This document shows, in pieces, positions 47,216 to 59,122 of a stretch of 64,000 nt of DNA. The translations under genes were made by a program, and so were the position numbers. Under the pieces are notes generated by a model. The model had not been told where the DNA came from, did not search any database, and was given only the letters and a program-made list of their open reading frames with translations. The DNA lies in contig BSBM01000606.1 of assembly GCA_027924585.1 (NCBI GenBank), positions 11,475,501 to 11,539,500 of the forward strand. The letters are read 5' to 3'. Each line of letters begins with the position of its first letter. Positions within the stretch are counted from its first letter, which is position 1. The DNA comes from Larix kaempferi (taxonomy: Eukaryota; Streptophyta; Pinopsida; Pinales; Pinaceae).

Positions 47216-49180
47216 ATAATATATCGTCCATGATTTTTTGGCCTAATGAATGAATGAATGGTTTAATGGTTTAATGATTCAGTGTAGTAAATTGTTACCT
47301 TTATTGAATGTCATCTTTTATTGAGTAAATGTGTTGACTGAATGAATGAATGGCTTATTGAATGGTATATTTTATTGAATGCATGTGTTGATTGAATATA
47401 AAAATGATTTAATGAATGTTATCCTTTATTGAATGAATGGTAGATGAAAGTTCATGATGAAATATGCATGAATTTGCAAGTAATTTTTTTTTTCAAGTAC
47501 ATGCATTGGGTATGGGGAATTGAGAGTGATGTGAGGGGGGGGAGGGGCCATAAGAGCTTCCACCTTCAGGTGGTTGGCCCTTTTCAGTAGAGAAAATTAA
47601 ATTATTCTCGAAATAGAGAGGAGCTCAACGAATGGCTACGATGCTGGCTTTCTACAACCCACTCGTGTGCCATCTAAATTTTGACAATTTCTTGGATCTT
47701 GTTCTGATTTTTGGTTGCTCCTCATAACCAATTTCAAGTTTCCACAACTTCAAAGGCCGAGTAAATGATGCATTGGAAGCAATATCCTTAACCTTCTCTT
47801 TAATTTCCTTGGAATCTCTGTGAGATTATTTGAATGAGATATGTCTCAAATCCTCTAGATCATTTGCATCCTCTCCATTATGTCTATTATTCTTGCAATA
47901 GAGAATATATCTCGTCTCTTTTTCTAGGGAGAATAACGTGGAGAGTGAAGATTAAAGAGGATGAGAGGTTGTTTGTATCCCTAACCCAAGTATAAGAAAT
48001 TGTCTAGAGAGTTATAAGAAAACTAAAGGTCAATGCTATCAACGAGGTGGACATAAGTCCATGGAGGACATCAAGGGAAACTCCTATTTAATTGTTGTCA
48101 TTTATCTTCCAAGTGAATATTTCCTTAGTGTATATGTATTAGGGATTTGTAAACAAATGTTAATTATAATCGGGTTTCATTGGAACTCCATAACAGTCGT
48201 TGGAGAAAATAGATGTTGGATAGTTCATGAAGGTTGTGTTTGCACACATAGGTTACCATTCAAATTAACATTGTTATAGAGATTGAGTAAGATGCAAGCA
48301 TTGGAGAATCATTTCCATGTCATAAGAAATTGATCCTAGTAGAAGAGGGCATACCACACTTAATTTAGTGGACTTGTTGCATGATGGAATATGCTTGTTG
48401 GGATCTTACAGAACAAGAAAAGACCCGAATTTGACTTGGTTTTCATTTACTTCCAAGATGGATTGTATCCAAGTCTAATAATGAAGATATACTTGCACAC
48501 CAAAGATGGGAATGAATTCTAATTGAAGATTTTGAATATGAATGTTGCTTCGAGTCTACGGTTAGTGAAAAGACTTATGCACTGTGGGAGCAAGTGGAGC
48601 TAGAATTAGAGCTAGAACCATAGCCATAGCTAGTAGACCAGTGAGCTAGAGCCAAAGCTCACTGGTCTATTGGTAGATCGTGGATTGGTCAAAAACACAA
48701 CAAATTATAGAGCCTCAAGCTCTTAATTACTCTTGTATCTAGAATTTTTGCAAATTGAGCCATTAACAAACTTAATTTGTTTTTATGGTTGAATATAAAA
48801 GGTAGATTGTCGAGACTCAAACATGCAGCAAGTCACAAGGCTCTAGTTAACTTAGGCTTGATTCCATTTCCCCTCCATCCCATACCTATATATTGCCGCG
48901 ACAACTATTGAACAACAAAATTTGATGCCCATGCCCCTATGATTGCGAACTTGCTTGGTATGGACGATTTTTTTTAATGTTTTTTTGAGCTATGTATTAT
49001 TTTTTCGTAGGCGCCTAATATCCATCATTCTTACACCTCTCAAGCTTGGATGGTTTCCCTCTCACCGATTTTGAAGTACAATATTTTGAAGGGCTCCAAG
49101 AACAAATTCCCTTCCAATAAAAATTAAGACCCACCCTTCAAATTTGATCAAAACATATAGTGTATTTTTAAAAAAAAAGT
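47216..49180 (+). other. CACTA interior without recognisable genes
   Basis: AT-rich sequence follows the second gene (AATGAATG-type short repeats at 47240-47460). I see no conserved domain; the open frame at 48061-48279 is unsupported. A perfect 14-bp hairpin lies at 48634-48669. Confidence 0.5.
48634..48669. repeat. Perfect 14-bp hairpin with 8-nt loop
   Basis: TAGACCAGTGAGCT and AGCTCACTGGTCTA are exact reverse complements with AGAGCCAA between them. Upstream, AGCTAGAA / GCTAG phrases repeat. No poly-T follows, so a terminator is not supported. Confidence 0.9.
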
Positions 49181-49184
49181 TACC

Positions 49185-49800
49185 ATACGGTTGTCGGATA
49201 TCCAACAACCACGTATAAGACATCCGACATTCTTTCCATACCACCAATGGCTAAGAATGTTGGATACGGCTAAGAACGTCGGATATCAGACATTTTCATA
49301 TGGAACGGTCGTCAGATATCCCACTTCCACTTCTAAGATATCCGATGTTCTTGCCATACAACTGACGGCTAAGAACGTCGGGTATTGGCCATTTCTACAT
49401 GGACCGGTCGTTAGATCTCCGACATCATATTAAGTGCTAGTCATCAGATATCCGACTTCATATTAAGTGAAATTCGTTGGATATACGACTTCCACTTCTA
49501 AGAAATCCGACATTATTGCCATACAACCAACGACTAAGAACATCAGATATTGGCCACTTCTACATGGGCCTGTCGTTTGATATCCGACTTCATATTAAGT
49601 GCTAGTTGATGAATATCCAACATCATATTAAGTGCTAGTCTTCGAATGTTCCGATTTCATATTAAGTGATAGTCATTGGATGTCCAATTTCATATTAAGT
49701 GCAAGTTGTCGGATATCTGACTGGATATTTTTTTTGGATATCCAACGATTTGGACTACCATCGGATCTTAGCCAAATTTTAATATGAAGGTTGTTGGATG
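49185..49800 (+). repeat. CACTA 3' subterminal repeats
   Basis: About twenty variants of GTCGGATATCCGAC lie in 620 bases, spaced mostly 30-45 bases apart. Longer phrases also recur, for example TTCATATTAAGTGCTAGT and CGGCTAAGAACGTCGG. The array is denser than the 5' one, as often in En/Spm elements. Confidence 0.9.
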
Positions 49801-49826
49801 GTCGACAACAAGATGTAGAAAATATG

Positions 49827-49866
49827 ACATTTTCTCCATCGCATTTTGGGTCCAAAAAACCTAGTG
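49827..49866 (+). repeat. CACTA right terminal inverted repeat
   Basis: ATTTTCTCC, ATTTTGGGTCC and CCTAGTG are the reverse complement of the left end's GAGAAAAT, GAACCCAAAAT and CATTA with a few mismatches. Confidence 0.9.
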
Positions 49867-50651
49867 GAATTTTATGCTATTGTCCAAGCATTGAAGAAGT
49901 GGAGGTATTATTTCTTGCCTAAGGAATTTGTGTTGTACATAGATCACCAAGCGCTGATGTATTTGAATACTCAATCGAAGTTGAATCAATGGCACATGAA
50001 ATGGGTCAAGTTCCTGCAGGCATATACCTTCATGTTGTGACATAAGTCGGAAAAGTCGAACAAGGTTGCCGATGCACTGAGTCAAAGAGTTGCATTGCTG
50101 AACACGGTGATAGTTCAGGAAATAGGAATAGAGTCGGTAAAGTCAGAGTATGCGACCGACGAGAATTTTGCGAAAGTATGGGAGGCTTGTCGTGAGCTGT
50201 GGAGTGTCGATAGAACTCCATACTTGGATTAGTTTTTCCAAGAGGGATACCTATTCAAGGGACAACAGTTGTGTATACCCATAGGATTAGTAAGAGAGAA
50301 CCTAATCCGAGAGCTTCATAGCGGCGGATTAGCAGGTCATTTTGGCATCAACAAGACCAACGCATTGGTAAAAGAGAAGTATTATTGGCTAGGAATGATG
50401 ATAAATGTATGTAAGTGGGTACGACAGTGTCGAGTTTGCCAGTCGAAAAAATGAAGAAGTCAGAACATGGGGTTGTATACACCATTACCTGTACCGAATA
50501 TCCCATGGGAGCACTTGAGCATGGATTTTGTGCTAGGATTGTCGAAGACGTAGCAAGGAAGTGACTCAATATTTATTCTAGTCGACATATTTTCAAAGAT
50601 GGCACACTTTATTCCATGTTAGAAGACAAGTGACATCACAAGCATTGCTGT
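49867..50651 (+). pseudogene. Element 3: end of RNase H and start of integrase
   Basis: RNase H resumes with FYAIVQALKKWRYYFLPKEF, DHQALMYLNTQSKLNQWHMK and KVADALSQR. Integrase follows: the zinc domain with HSGGLAGHFGINKTNALVKE and CKWVRQCRVCQSKK (HHCC), then [20 protein letters not shown] (first catalytic Asp) and VDIFSKMAHFIPC. Stops (near 50038, 50230, 50452, 50550) break it. At 50652-50656 the ACTAT target duplication of the solo LTR interrupts integrase; it resumes at 52316. Confidence 0.92.
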
Positions 50652-50656
50652 ACTAT

Positions 50657-52310
50657 TGTTGAGCTGGGCATAAGTGGGTTGAAAAAATATATAAGTATAA
50701 AAAAGCGCGTGTAGCTTGCTGTAGCATGAAGAAAAGGCAATTTTGATAATTGCGCGTAGTGCGATGCGGCAGGAAGAGAAAGCAGTTTTGATGGAAGCGC
50801 ATTGCGCATGGTGGCAGGCGAAAGACAGTTCTAAGGTTTTGTGTGTGTCACGCGATGGCAATGACTAAGGCATGGTCACGCAGTAGGATGATGCGCATGG
50901 TAGCACATAAGCTATTTTTGGGCAGAACATGGGTAAAGGTCAGACGAGGATATGACCTATTTTGGGAAAGGAACAAGTGGATGGCAGATGAAAGTGACCT
51001 GTTCGAACGTGTGGCGGCAAGTAGTTGAGAAGCTAGTCCATGACACCGATGGTGACAGGAAGGCGAAGGAGTGGAAAGGGACAGGGCATGATGTAGTTTT
51101 AACCATTTCGAGGAATGCGGCTGTCAGAAGAGCGTGTGAGCCACGAGTGGCCCAGCTGGATCAGGTGAAGCAGGTTGTCGACAGTGATAGCTAGGGTGGC
51201 AGTTGGCCACACCGATTTTGTAGAACTAAGGGTTTTTGCTTACAAATTGTAAAGATATGCCTACAGGCATAATCTATAAATAGGAATGATTTTGTATGGG
51301 AAAGGGTTGGTGGTTGAACTCTTCATTTTGTTAAGTATTGATTATTGTAGAATCTTAAGCTTAGAAACGCCATTGTAAAGGCTCTGCAGCTGAGTGCGCA
51401 GAGACCTATCTGAGAGAGAGAGAAGAGTGTCTGCAGCTGAGTGCATAGACTAAGAACAGTTGTACCCTTCCCATTAAGAGAAATATTAAGAACCGTTCTT
51501 GTGGATGTAGCCTCCATCCGAGGGGTGAACCACTTTAAATTCTGTTTTGTGTGACCAATGTGTGTTTATGATTATTTAATTGCTTGGTATGAATGTTTAA
51601 TGCTAGAAACTTTTGTTATGTGATTGCTTTTATATGTATTCACCGCAAAGAATGGGAATAATATGTTAAGTAATGCATGCGCAGAGGAATGTTAAGTATT
51701 CAACATGTATGAATTTGTCGATTGGGATGTATGAATCTATCTATTGGTGAAGTAGTGAACACTGAGTTTAAGCGCAGCGTTGGAGCATGTAGTAACGTAT
51801 GTTATTAAACCATCCACAATTTACTGACAAGAACTTGAACGAGATAAAGGGGTAAAGAATGCTAAGTAGAGTGGTTAGAATTGGACATCATGGCAAGGAC
51901 AACCAGTCTCATTGACGCACCGAGTCATTGAAGGTTTCTACGAGGTAAGCTCTTCGTAACTTACTGTCGTAACGCAAGGGTATCCTATATCACGCAGTCA
52001 TTAAAGGTGCAAGTGCGCAAGCGAAGTTGCGCGTCGAAGTATCCAATGGGGAACAAAAGGTTCGCGTAGTTATCTATCCGTGCAACCCGCAAGGCATTAC
52101 ATTGCTTATTAGCCTTTCCCCCCATTGCATCACCCAGTTATGGAAACATGATTCCGCAACCACCCCCTCCAGTTTCGCCTCGGGTGAAACCTCAGGCTGC
52201 GCACAGCCTATTGCCGAAAGGGCCAGTGAATTGGGGTTTTGTTGGTTCCTTGAACCGAGAAGTACTTGCTTCTACACTGGAAACCTCAAGAAGGTGATCT
52301 ATAGCCAACA
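50657..52310 (+). mobile_element. Solo LTR (1,654 bp) inserted in integrase
   Basis: It begins TGTTGAGCTGGG and ends ATAGCCAACA, with inverted tips TGTTG/CAACA. The 5-bp duplication ACTAT lies at 50652-50656 and 52311-52315, and integrase continues on the far side (FFKQIVKLHGFSKKI). A TATA box CTATAAATAG is at 51274-51283. No primer site, gag or pol is present, so it is a solo LTR left by LTR-LTR recombination. Its family is unknown and differs from the other LTRs here. Confidence 0.88.
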
Positions 52311-52315
52311 ACTAT

Positions 52316-52405
52316 TCTTCAAACAAATAGTCAAACTACATGGATTTTCGAAGAAGATTTCAGGAGACTAATGGAGCAGTCGAGTTATTTTTCACCTGGG
52401 GAGTC
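52316..52405 (+). pseudogene. Element 3: integrase fragment and polypurine-like tract
   Basis: After the solo LTR, integrase continues with FFKQIVKLHGFSKKI for about 20 residues and then joins unrelated text ending CTGGGGAGTC just before the right LTR. The catalytic DDE remainder and any chromodomain are deleted. Confidence 0.85.
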
Positions 52406-53436
52406 TGATGTAGGAGCATCGGAGCCTAGGAAGAGCAGTCAAAGATGATCGACATGAGGAAGGCTGACCAGAGGGAGTGCCGATGACCACTGGTGTGGAA
52501 GAGCAAATTGGTTATCGAATTCAATAAGTCGTGCAAGAGCAGTTGATATGTGACCAACAGAAGATGCGGAAGGTCGAGAGTTGACACGTCTAAGGTTGAC
52601 AGATGATAGAGTGGTAGCGGATATGTCAAGAGTCGACATGTTATCGAACCGTGACTCCGACAGGTTTGGGCATGAGCCAAGTGAGGAGGAAGGGGCAGAT
52701 TGGCGAAGCCTGAGAGTGCGGAAGGAAGCCGATAGGTATGTCGAAAGTTGACGGAAGACAATATGGTCTAGGTAGTGACAAGACGGACTACTGTAGTAGT
52801 GTCAGAAGGATGCGTGGAAAGTCAAGCAAAGTACTTGGTAGCTGTTCGGGGTTACTAAGGAAGTTATGAGTCATTATTGTAGGTGGTTGGGATCGTGACA
52901 GATGTCGCCACAGGTGGAGATTGTGCAACACAATAGAGGCACTAACAGTTGCAGATCTGCAGGATCAAGGAGATCGATAGACAAAGAAAGAGTGTTCCGG
53001 GAGTCAGAGTAGACCTCGGGATGCACAACTGAGAGCAGCAGGGTAGAACACTTGTGCTCAGGCACAGGGGAAGCAGTTCAGTCACTCAGGAGAGAGTTGG
53101 TAGAGAGCAGAGAAGGAGAAGATTTGTATATTGGATAGGAAAGTCACACATCTACCGACGGTCAGAGAAGATCAAGCCATAGCTTAGAGTTCCGCAGCGA
53201 ACCAGGAGAGGGTGAAAGTTGACACACTGAGAGAACACATAGTTACTTCTATATTGTAATAGGCTAAGGCCGACAATAGTTAGTTTTTTACATTCCTTGC
53301 ATTTCACATTGTAACCGTATTCGGTAGAAGTAATATAAGGTAGCTTCTGGTATCCTGTTTACATCTTGTTTATGTGAATGCGTGTGTTGTGGGTAATCGT
53401 TAAGCAAGAACACTGGTCGAGGGTGACCTTGCATCA
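52406..53436 (+). repeat. Right LTR of element 3
   Basis: It is 1,031 bp, starts TGATGTAGGAGCATC and ends CCTTGCATCA, followed by the target duplication TTTTT. It is the full partner of the 230-bp remnant at 37099. Confidence 0.9.
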
Positions 53437-54905
53437 TTTTTAGAATTAAAAAAATTATCCCATGGAATTTGGTCGAAATGGTTTTGAAAAAAGCAAATGG
53501 GCGAATTCTTTTTGGGGAAAAAAGGTCAAAAAATAACCCATGGCCTCAATTTCGCCACTAAAATTTTCCTTGGTTCTTGTTCTTTGAATCCTTATAATAT
53601 TTATACGATTTTTACGATTTTTCTTAACATCCCCATACACATGTTATTCTTATAACATGTTGTCTCCATTTTCCTTTCATGGCATTTGAAAGATTCAATA
53701 GTCATATATGACATCTATGATAAATCAATAGTATGTTGTTTCCCATAACCAACTCTTCATATAATTAGGGTTATCCCACATAACCTACTTGTGTCAGTAT
53801 AGTTCCGTTCATTGATTGGGTATCAATAGTAATATTTATAAAGGAAACTTAGTAGATTGTGTTGTACTTTCATTCAAACCTAACCCATTTTTTTCATTTT
53901 CTTTTATTAAGGTCATGTAACAATCCAAGAGCCTTTTTTTTCCTTCTTTTGGTGTTTGAATCTTGAGTACCCCATCATTTTCAAGGTTTTCAAATTTTCA
54001 TATAGATTCTTGTTTTCTTCTTTCGAGTAGCTAAAGAAGTTCTTACATAATCATGATCATTTCTCCTATTCATTATTGGTGACTTTATTTTTAAGTTACA
54101 ACAAAAAAACTATGTTGTAATATAATCACTAACATATTCAATCCCTTAGGGAGGGAAGGTATCACCCAAAGTGTAGTTCTGAAAGAAACTAAGCGAGTTC
54201 TTACATAATCATGATCATTTCTCGTATTCATTATTTGTTATTTTATTTTTGAGTTACAACAAAGTACTATATTGTAATATAATCGGTAACATATTCAATC
54301 CCTTAAGGAGGGAAGGTTTCACCCAAATTGTAGTTCTAAAAGAAATCAAACTATAAGGATCAAGTACTGTGATTAGCTTTTTCAACCATATTATATCTTA
54401 ACTTATAAGTTAACATCAATCACTAAAAAATGTTGCAACCACCCATAATAAGAAAAAAAATACATTATAATATTAATAATTCATGTTAACCATTTATCTC
54501 ATAAAAACACTAGATAAAAAAAGCAAACTTTGTTAAACAGTATAACATTAAAAAAAAATCATGAGTAAGAAAATCAAATTTCATTACTACATATGATGAA
54601 CCAGTACACGAGTAGGTACTACAAGTAATCCTACATATCAAATATTTTTCTATCATTATCCTACTTAGGCCTAAGAGTTTACATTATATCCACCATAGAG
54701 AAATGAGAATGTACAAGCAAAATATTATATTGGTCGACCCCATTCTTTTTCCACTCCACTCAACTTGAGTGAACTTTGGTTTTCTTGTACTCCCTTGACC
54801 ATGTGGCACTCTCCTTAAACAACCTATTCATTAGTTGTCTATGCAAATTTGCAGATTGTTCTTCCTTGTTCCCCATGGTCTAGCTGATAGGTCGTGCTAC
54901 TTCAT
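53437..54905 (+). repeat. Noncoding tandem unit, copy B, right part
   Basis: It resumes the text of copy A at about 32206 (AGAATTAAAAAAATTATC) and follows it to GGTCTAGCTGATAGGTCGTG. An internal tandem duplication near 54030-54320 repeats TTCTTACATAATCATGATCA with the following 150 or so bases. Confidence 0.8.
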
Positions 54906-55517
54906 TTGTCAATTTGTCCACCCGTTGTCATTACTCAAACTCAAAAATTTCAAAATACAAAAGCAAGGGCCCAACAAGCCTCGACGACAGCTTGAGTCAA
55001 CTCCTATGGACCTTACATGAACTAACATCCACTTACTCCATATGCCCAATGAGAACATCCTTTCGAAACTCGGGCGCAACTTTGGGACCACCTCAAAAAC
55101 GTTATCCCAAAACGCTATGAATTCCTCGATTTATTTAGACCTTTCTTTTGACCTTTTGACTAGGATGTTTACATTGGCCTAGTCTAGGTATGTGGTTCGG
55201 GGTCTAGTACTTTGAAATGTTATCCACTTTTACAGTCATTACCATTACATCTATTGCATGGACGTTAGATTAGTGACGGAAGTTAGTCTAAGCTATGACA
55301 AATTGGATTGAACAAATCTACTCGTTTGGTAAACTTGGTCAAGTTCTTCATCTACATTTCGGATTTCTTTAAGTTTTTTTTTGTTTAATATGAAGAAATC
55401 GAATATTACTGAACTTCTTTCTATATCTTGTTGGTCTTCTCCTGGATGGTGTGAGCTAGGCACTCACATTGTTTAACAATACGCATCTAATTTTCTGTTG
55501 CATCCATAATCTCCCGG

Positions 55518-56000
55518 GATTGCATAACTTGTTCTTGTAGTTACTCATGGATTCTCCTTGCAATGACTATTGACTAGCCATTTTATGTTGAACATTATGT
55601 ATCTCATGTTAGATTCATTTCTTCTTTCCCTTTTTCCGAGTACCTATTTCAAATAATATGTTACCTATTTCAACTAATATGCTATGTGAGGTATTGGGAA
55701 TTTGTTTGAGCATAATAGGCCTTGAATTTGTGGGTTCTCTTAAATAAATGGCCATAATGGATTGCATAACTTGTTTTTGTAGTTTCTCATGGATTCTCCT
55801 TGCAATGACTATTGACTAGCCATTTTATGTTTACCATTATGTATTTCATGTTAGATTATTTCTTCTTTCCCTTTTTCCCAGTACCTATTTCAATTAATAT
55901 GCTACCTATTTCAACTAATATGCTATGTGAGGTATTGGGAATTTGTTTGAGCATAATAGGCCTTGAATTTGTGGGTTCTCCTAAATAAATGGCCACATGA
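55518..56000 (+). repeat. 242-bp tandem duplication in copy C
   Basis: GATTGCATAACTTGTT at 55518 recurs at 55760; the two copies run through GCCTTGAATTTGTGGGTTCT to AAATAAATGGCC with few differences. Confidence 0.93.
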
Positions 56001-57940
56001 CCTTGAATTTATCACAAACTGATTCATCTTCATCGTACCATCCTTCTATATCTCTTGATATCTCCTTCCGTTTTACATATCTTTGGTTTTTGTTGGAGTT
56101 TGCATTCTCTTGTCATCTCTATCATTTTTTTTATCAATATTTTCAAATTTGAATGTGAACTACACTAACAATCTCTTGCGGGATCACTTGGAGGAATACC
56201 AACCACCATCAAAAAAGGCTCCAAGGAATGAGGCCTTGCAGCAACCTACAAGTCTTAGACCCTTACCAAGTGGAAGAGTACACTTGTGCAATTTTTTCCA
56301 CAACACGCTTTATGCACTCTTTAAGGTTATGAGTGTGTTGTTTGATTTTTGTCTAGTGTTTATGAACAAGATTTTGGATTAGCATAAAATAAGTATGCTC
56401 ATTTTTTAAAAATTCTTGTCTCTTGCTAAATTCAAAAATTCTATTAGCAACTATCTCTATCTTGAAGATGATACTAATGACCTTTTTTTTTTAATTCATG
56501 ATAAATATAAAAAAAATCAAAAAAATTGTGTTTTTCTTTTGTTGAAAAAAAACTATCAATGTTTTGCTCTATACATGAAGATCTATTTGCACCTCTCATA
56601 CAATGAGACTCACATGAGACTATGTTTCGTATCCCCTCCCTTCATTTTGATTTTGCCAAAATTTTGATTATCGATAAGTCTATTGTAAATGAAAATGACG
56701 TGTACCTAATGTATGTCCCACTAGAATGATGCTTCACATGCAAATTATGACTTAAATTTTTATAAGCAAATGTTTTATGCTAGTCCCAATTTATACTCTC
56801 TCAATTTTATATCCTCAGGTAATTTGAATTTCATTGGTGTAAATATCTTATCAATAATTTTTAACATTTTATTTTGCTATTAATAATTTTATATGATAAT
56901 TATTTAAATGAATTGAAAGAAATTGTGTGAAACTTTTCCATTATTTTTTGTTTTATGATTCGTAATATCTAACTTCTATAGAATTAAGAGAATCAAAATG
57001 ACATAATTTTTAAAATTAATTTTATATTATAATTAAATGATAAATAATTATTTAATTAAATTAATAAATATTAAATATTATTTTTATAATTTGAATGAAA
57101 AAGACTTTAAATATTATTCTTATAATTTGAATGAAAAAGGATTTAATATAAGGTTATTATTTAAATATTATGGATAAATTATCTATTACTTGTTTTTTAT
57201 ATTTAGTTGTAATCACTAGCTGTCTATGTTTCATCAAGATTCTTATTAAAGAGTCTAATAAACATTAGTCACGTTTTTATTAATAACAAAGTATAAACTC
57301 AAAAAATTTCTCAATTTAATATACATTTTCAAATAATTATCATATTCTAATTTTTGACTAAATATTTGATAATTTGGAGCATTGAAATAATATAATAATC
57401 TTTGAATCTCCTTTTTCAGTCATGTTTATGACGATGGAAGCAATAATAAAAGAATTTCTGGTTCGTTTTACTTTTTAAAATATGTGGTCAGGATGCATGA
57501 ATCTAAGTTTTTCATGTGAGACATGCACATACGTCTTCACATTCTGGAAGAGGACAATGGATTCGATAGGAACTGTTATCTTCAATGGTGTCTTAAAATT
57601 GTTCCGGATTTAGCGCATAACTATTCAATCCAGCCTGTGAAACCTGTATATAATTATTCATCGGCGTGACTCGTCCATGTCCACTATTTGTTAACAGCGG
57701 TGTGCTGTCTTGAAATTGCAAAGAGAAGAAAAGTGCTCTACAGTATCCTTATTTTTGTTTTGCCGGTTGCCTTGTTCCAAATAATCTACATGTGTTTAAA
57801 TAGGTCTAGCCCAAGGCCGATTCGACCGGCCATACAGGAAGATATCTTACTGGCTGATTGATTTGTTTAAGTAAATTGCAATTACATGTGCAGCGTATAG
57901 AAGAGACAGGTCTAATCAGTGAATAGTTTACTCGTATCTT

Positions 57941-57998
57941 GGCAAGAGTTTTTTGCTTTCATCTCGGTTGGCAAGAGTTTTTTGCTTTCATCTCGGTT
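57941..57998 (+). repeat. 29-bp perfect tandem duplication
   Basis: GGCAAGAGTTTTTTGCTTTC plus nine bases is present twice in a row at 57941 and 57970. Copies A and B have one version, so it is specific to copy C. Confidence 0.95.
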
Positions 57999-58907
57999 GA
58001 AACAATAGTCTGTGAGAGGAAATAGAACGCAAAAGTTGATATCTAGAAAGGACAGAAATTCAAGAACAATAATCTTATTGCCTTGAAACTCTTTTTATAA
58101 ATGAAAGGCCCTAAATGGATACGGATGAGCTTTATAATCATTCATGTCGCCGGTGAGAATATAGCCTTGACTTTTACAGCAACTATTCTGGAATTCAGTC
58201 TGGGAAAACGTTCTCTGTGAATTAAGCATATGATCTTTGGTGTGAATTAAGAATGGATAATGTAATTTAGAAGTATTCCCATTCCAAAGGACTTCACATA
58301 AAGGTGGGATTTCTTTACTTCATGATAGATGGAAGGAAATATTTTATGAGTAGATGGAAGGAAAGACCTAACCTAAATAGTGAATATATAAACAGAATTA
58401 TCCATATATGATGGCATTTATAACCATCATTGATGGAGTTTAATGGGGAATATAAAAACAGAATTATCCATAAACAATGGCATTTCTATCCGTCATTACA
58501 TGGATAAAGATAATATAAATAAAAAACAAATAACAAAAATAAACACGTATTTACTTCACTATAATGTATTTCCTTCGGTGAAAATCAATCTCGTGTAACA
58601 TGAGGATTCTAAGGGTGCCATGTACTATCTAATGGAAGCCTTGAAAGAATGAGAGAGCCAAGTAGTCATGGAGGGCATAACATTTGTGTTGTGGGAAGGT
58701 GAGCGACATAAATAAGAGGAGGGGGAAACCATTGTACCAAACCCAAAATGATTGTCTTAATATGACCTACTTGAAACAAGTTTAGTTATAAAGTGGAGGT
58801 TTAAATATTGGGAGTAAGTTCGAAAGTAGTTTGATGTCATGTATATAACATTAATGTATGCATGAAGTATGCATAATTTAATATCAACTTAGTGCAGAAG
58901 AAGGATA

Positions 58908-59110
58908 TGTTAAAATATGAAAGATAAAAAAAATAGAAGATAGAACACAAATGGGCATATTCATTGCCTTCTAATTATTAACCATGAGCTTATATACGAT
59001 TACAAGACACGAAATACTATGGGACAACCAAGTGTCTTAGTCAAACTATAACTAACTAATAACTCAACTAATTAACCAACTTACGACCATTGAGATTACA
59101 ATTCTTAACA
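58908..59110 (-). repeat. 3' LTR of copia element 3
   Basis: It is a short 203-bp LTR, starting TGTTAAAATATGA and ending CTTAACA in plus orientation, with a minus TATA box GTATATAAGC near 58989-58998. Confidence 0.75.
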
Positions 59111-59122
59111 CACCCCCTTAAT
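59111..59122 (-). promoter_or_regulatory. Polypurine tract of copia element 3
   Basis: The minus strand reads GATTAAGGGGGTG immediately before the LTR start. Confidence 0.8.

Larger units (their letters stand above)
38480..49866 (+). mobile_element. CACTA (En/Spm-type) DNA transposon, 11.4 kb
   Basis: The ends are CATTACAAG at 38480 and CCTAGTG at 49866 (CACTAGG on the minus strand). They are inverted repeats over about 40 bases, sharing TTTG(A/G)ACCCAAAAT and GAGAAAAT. A 3-bp duplication GAA (38477-38479 and 49867-49869) flanks it, as expected for CACTA elements, and RNase H continues in frame (YDQE then FYAIVQALKKW). It carries a broken TNP2-type transposase gene, a second multi-exon gene, and palindromic subterminal repeats. 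It is an unusually readable full-length copy although its genes are dead. Confidence 0.95.
37099..53436 (+). mobile_element. Ty3/gypsy chromovirus-like element (element 3)
   Basis: The element lies between TTTTT at 37094-37098 and TTTTT at 53437-53441, and copy B of the noncoding unit resumes exactly on the other side. LTR ends are TGATG...CATCA. The RT is of the chromovirus type (YLDDIL). A large deletion fused the left LTR (about 230 bases left) to the start of RT, removing gag and protease, and another removed the integrase C-terminus. It was later hit by a CACTA transposon and a solo LTR. Without these it is only about 3.3 kb. The LTRs differ at about 15-20% by eye, so it is old. Confidence 0.9.
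54906..58907 (+). repeat. Noncoding tandem unit, copy C
   Basis: The first 1.2 kb (to about 56080) is absent between copies A and B, where it was deleted. From 56083 it follows copy A (27985) through the exon relic, AT-rich middle, core (57405-58205) and on to 58900, where the third copia element cuts it off. No gene is recognised. Confidence 0.78.

Noticed and set aside
48634-48669. Hairpin as a transcription terminator or tRNA-like fold
   Set aside because: No U-run follows and the context is plant nuclear DNA, where such terminators do not apply.
50843-51194. Open frames inside the solo LTR
   Set aside because: They overlap each other in different frames, lack domains, and lie in LTR sequence.
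56083-56382. 99-codon plus frame in copy C as a whole gene
   Set aside because: It begins inside the probable intron; only the part after the splice site looks coding, so it is noted as an exon relic instead.
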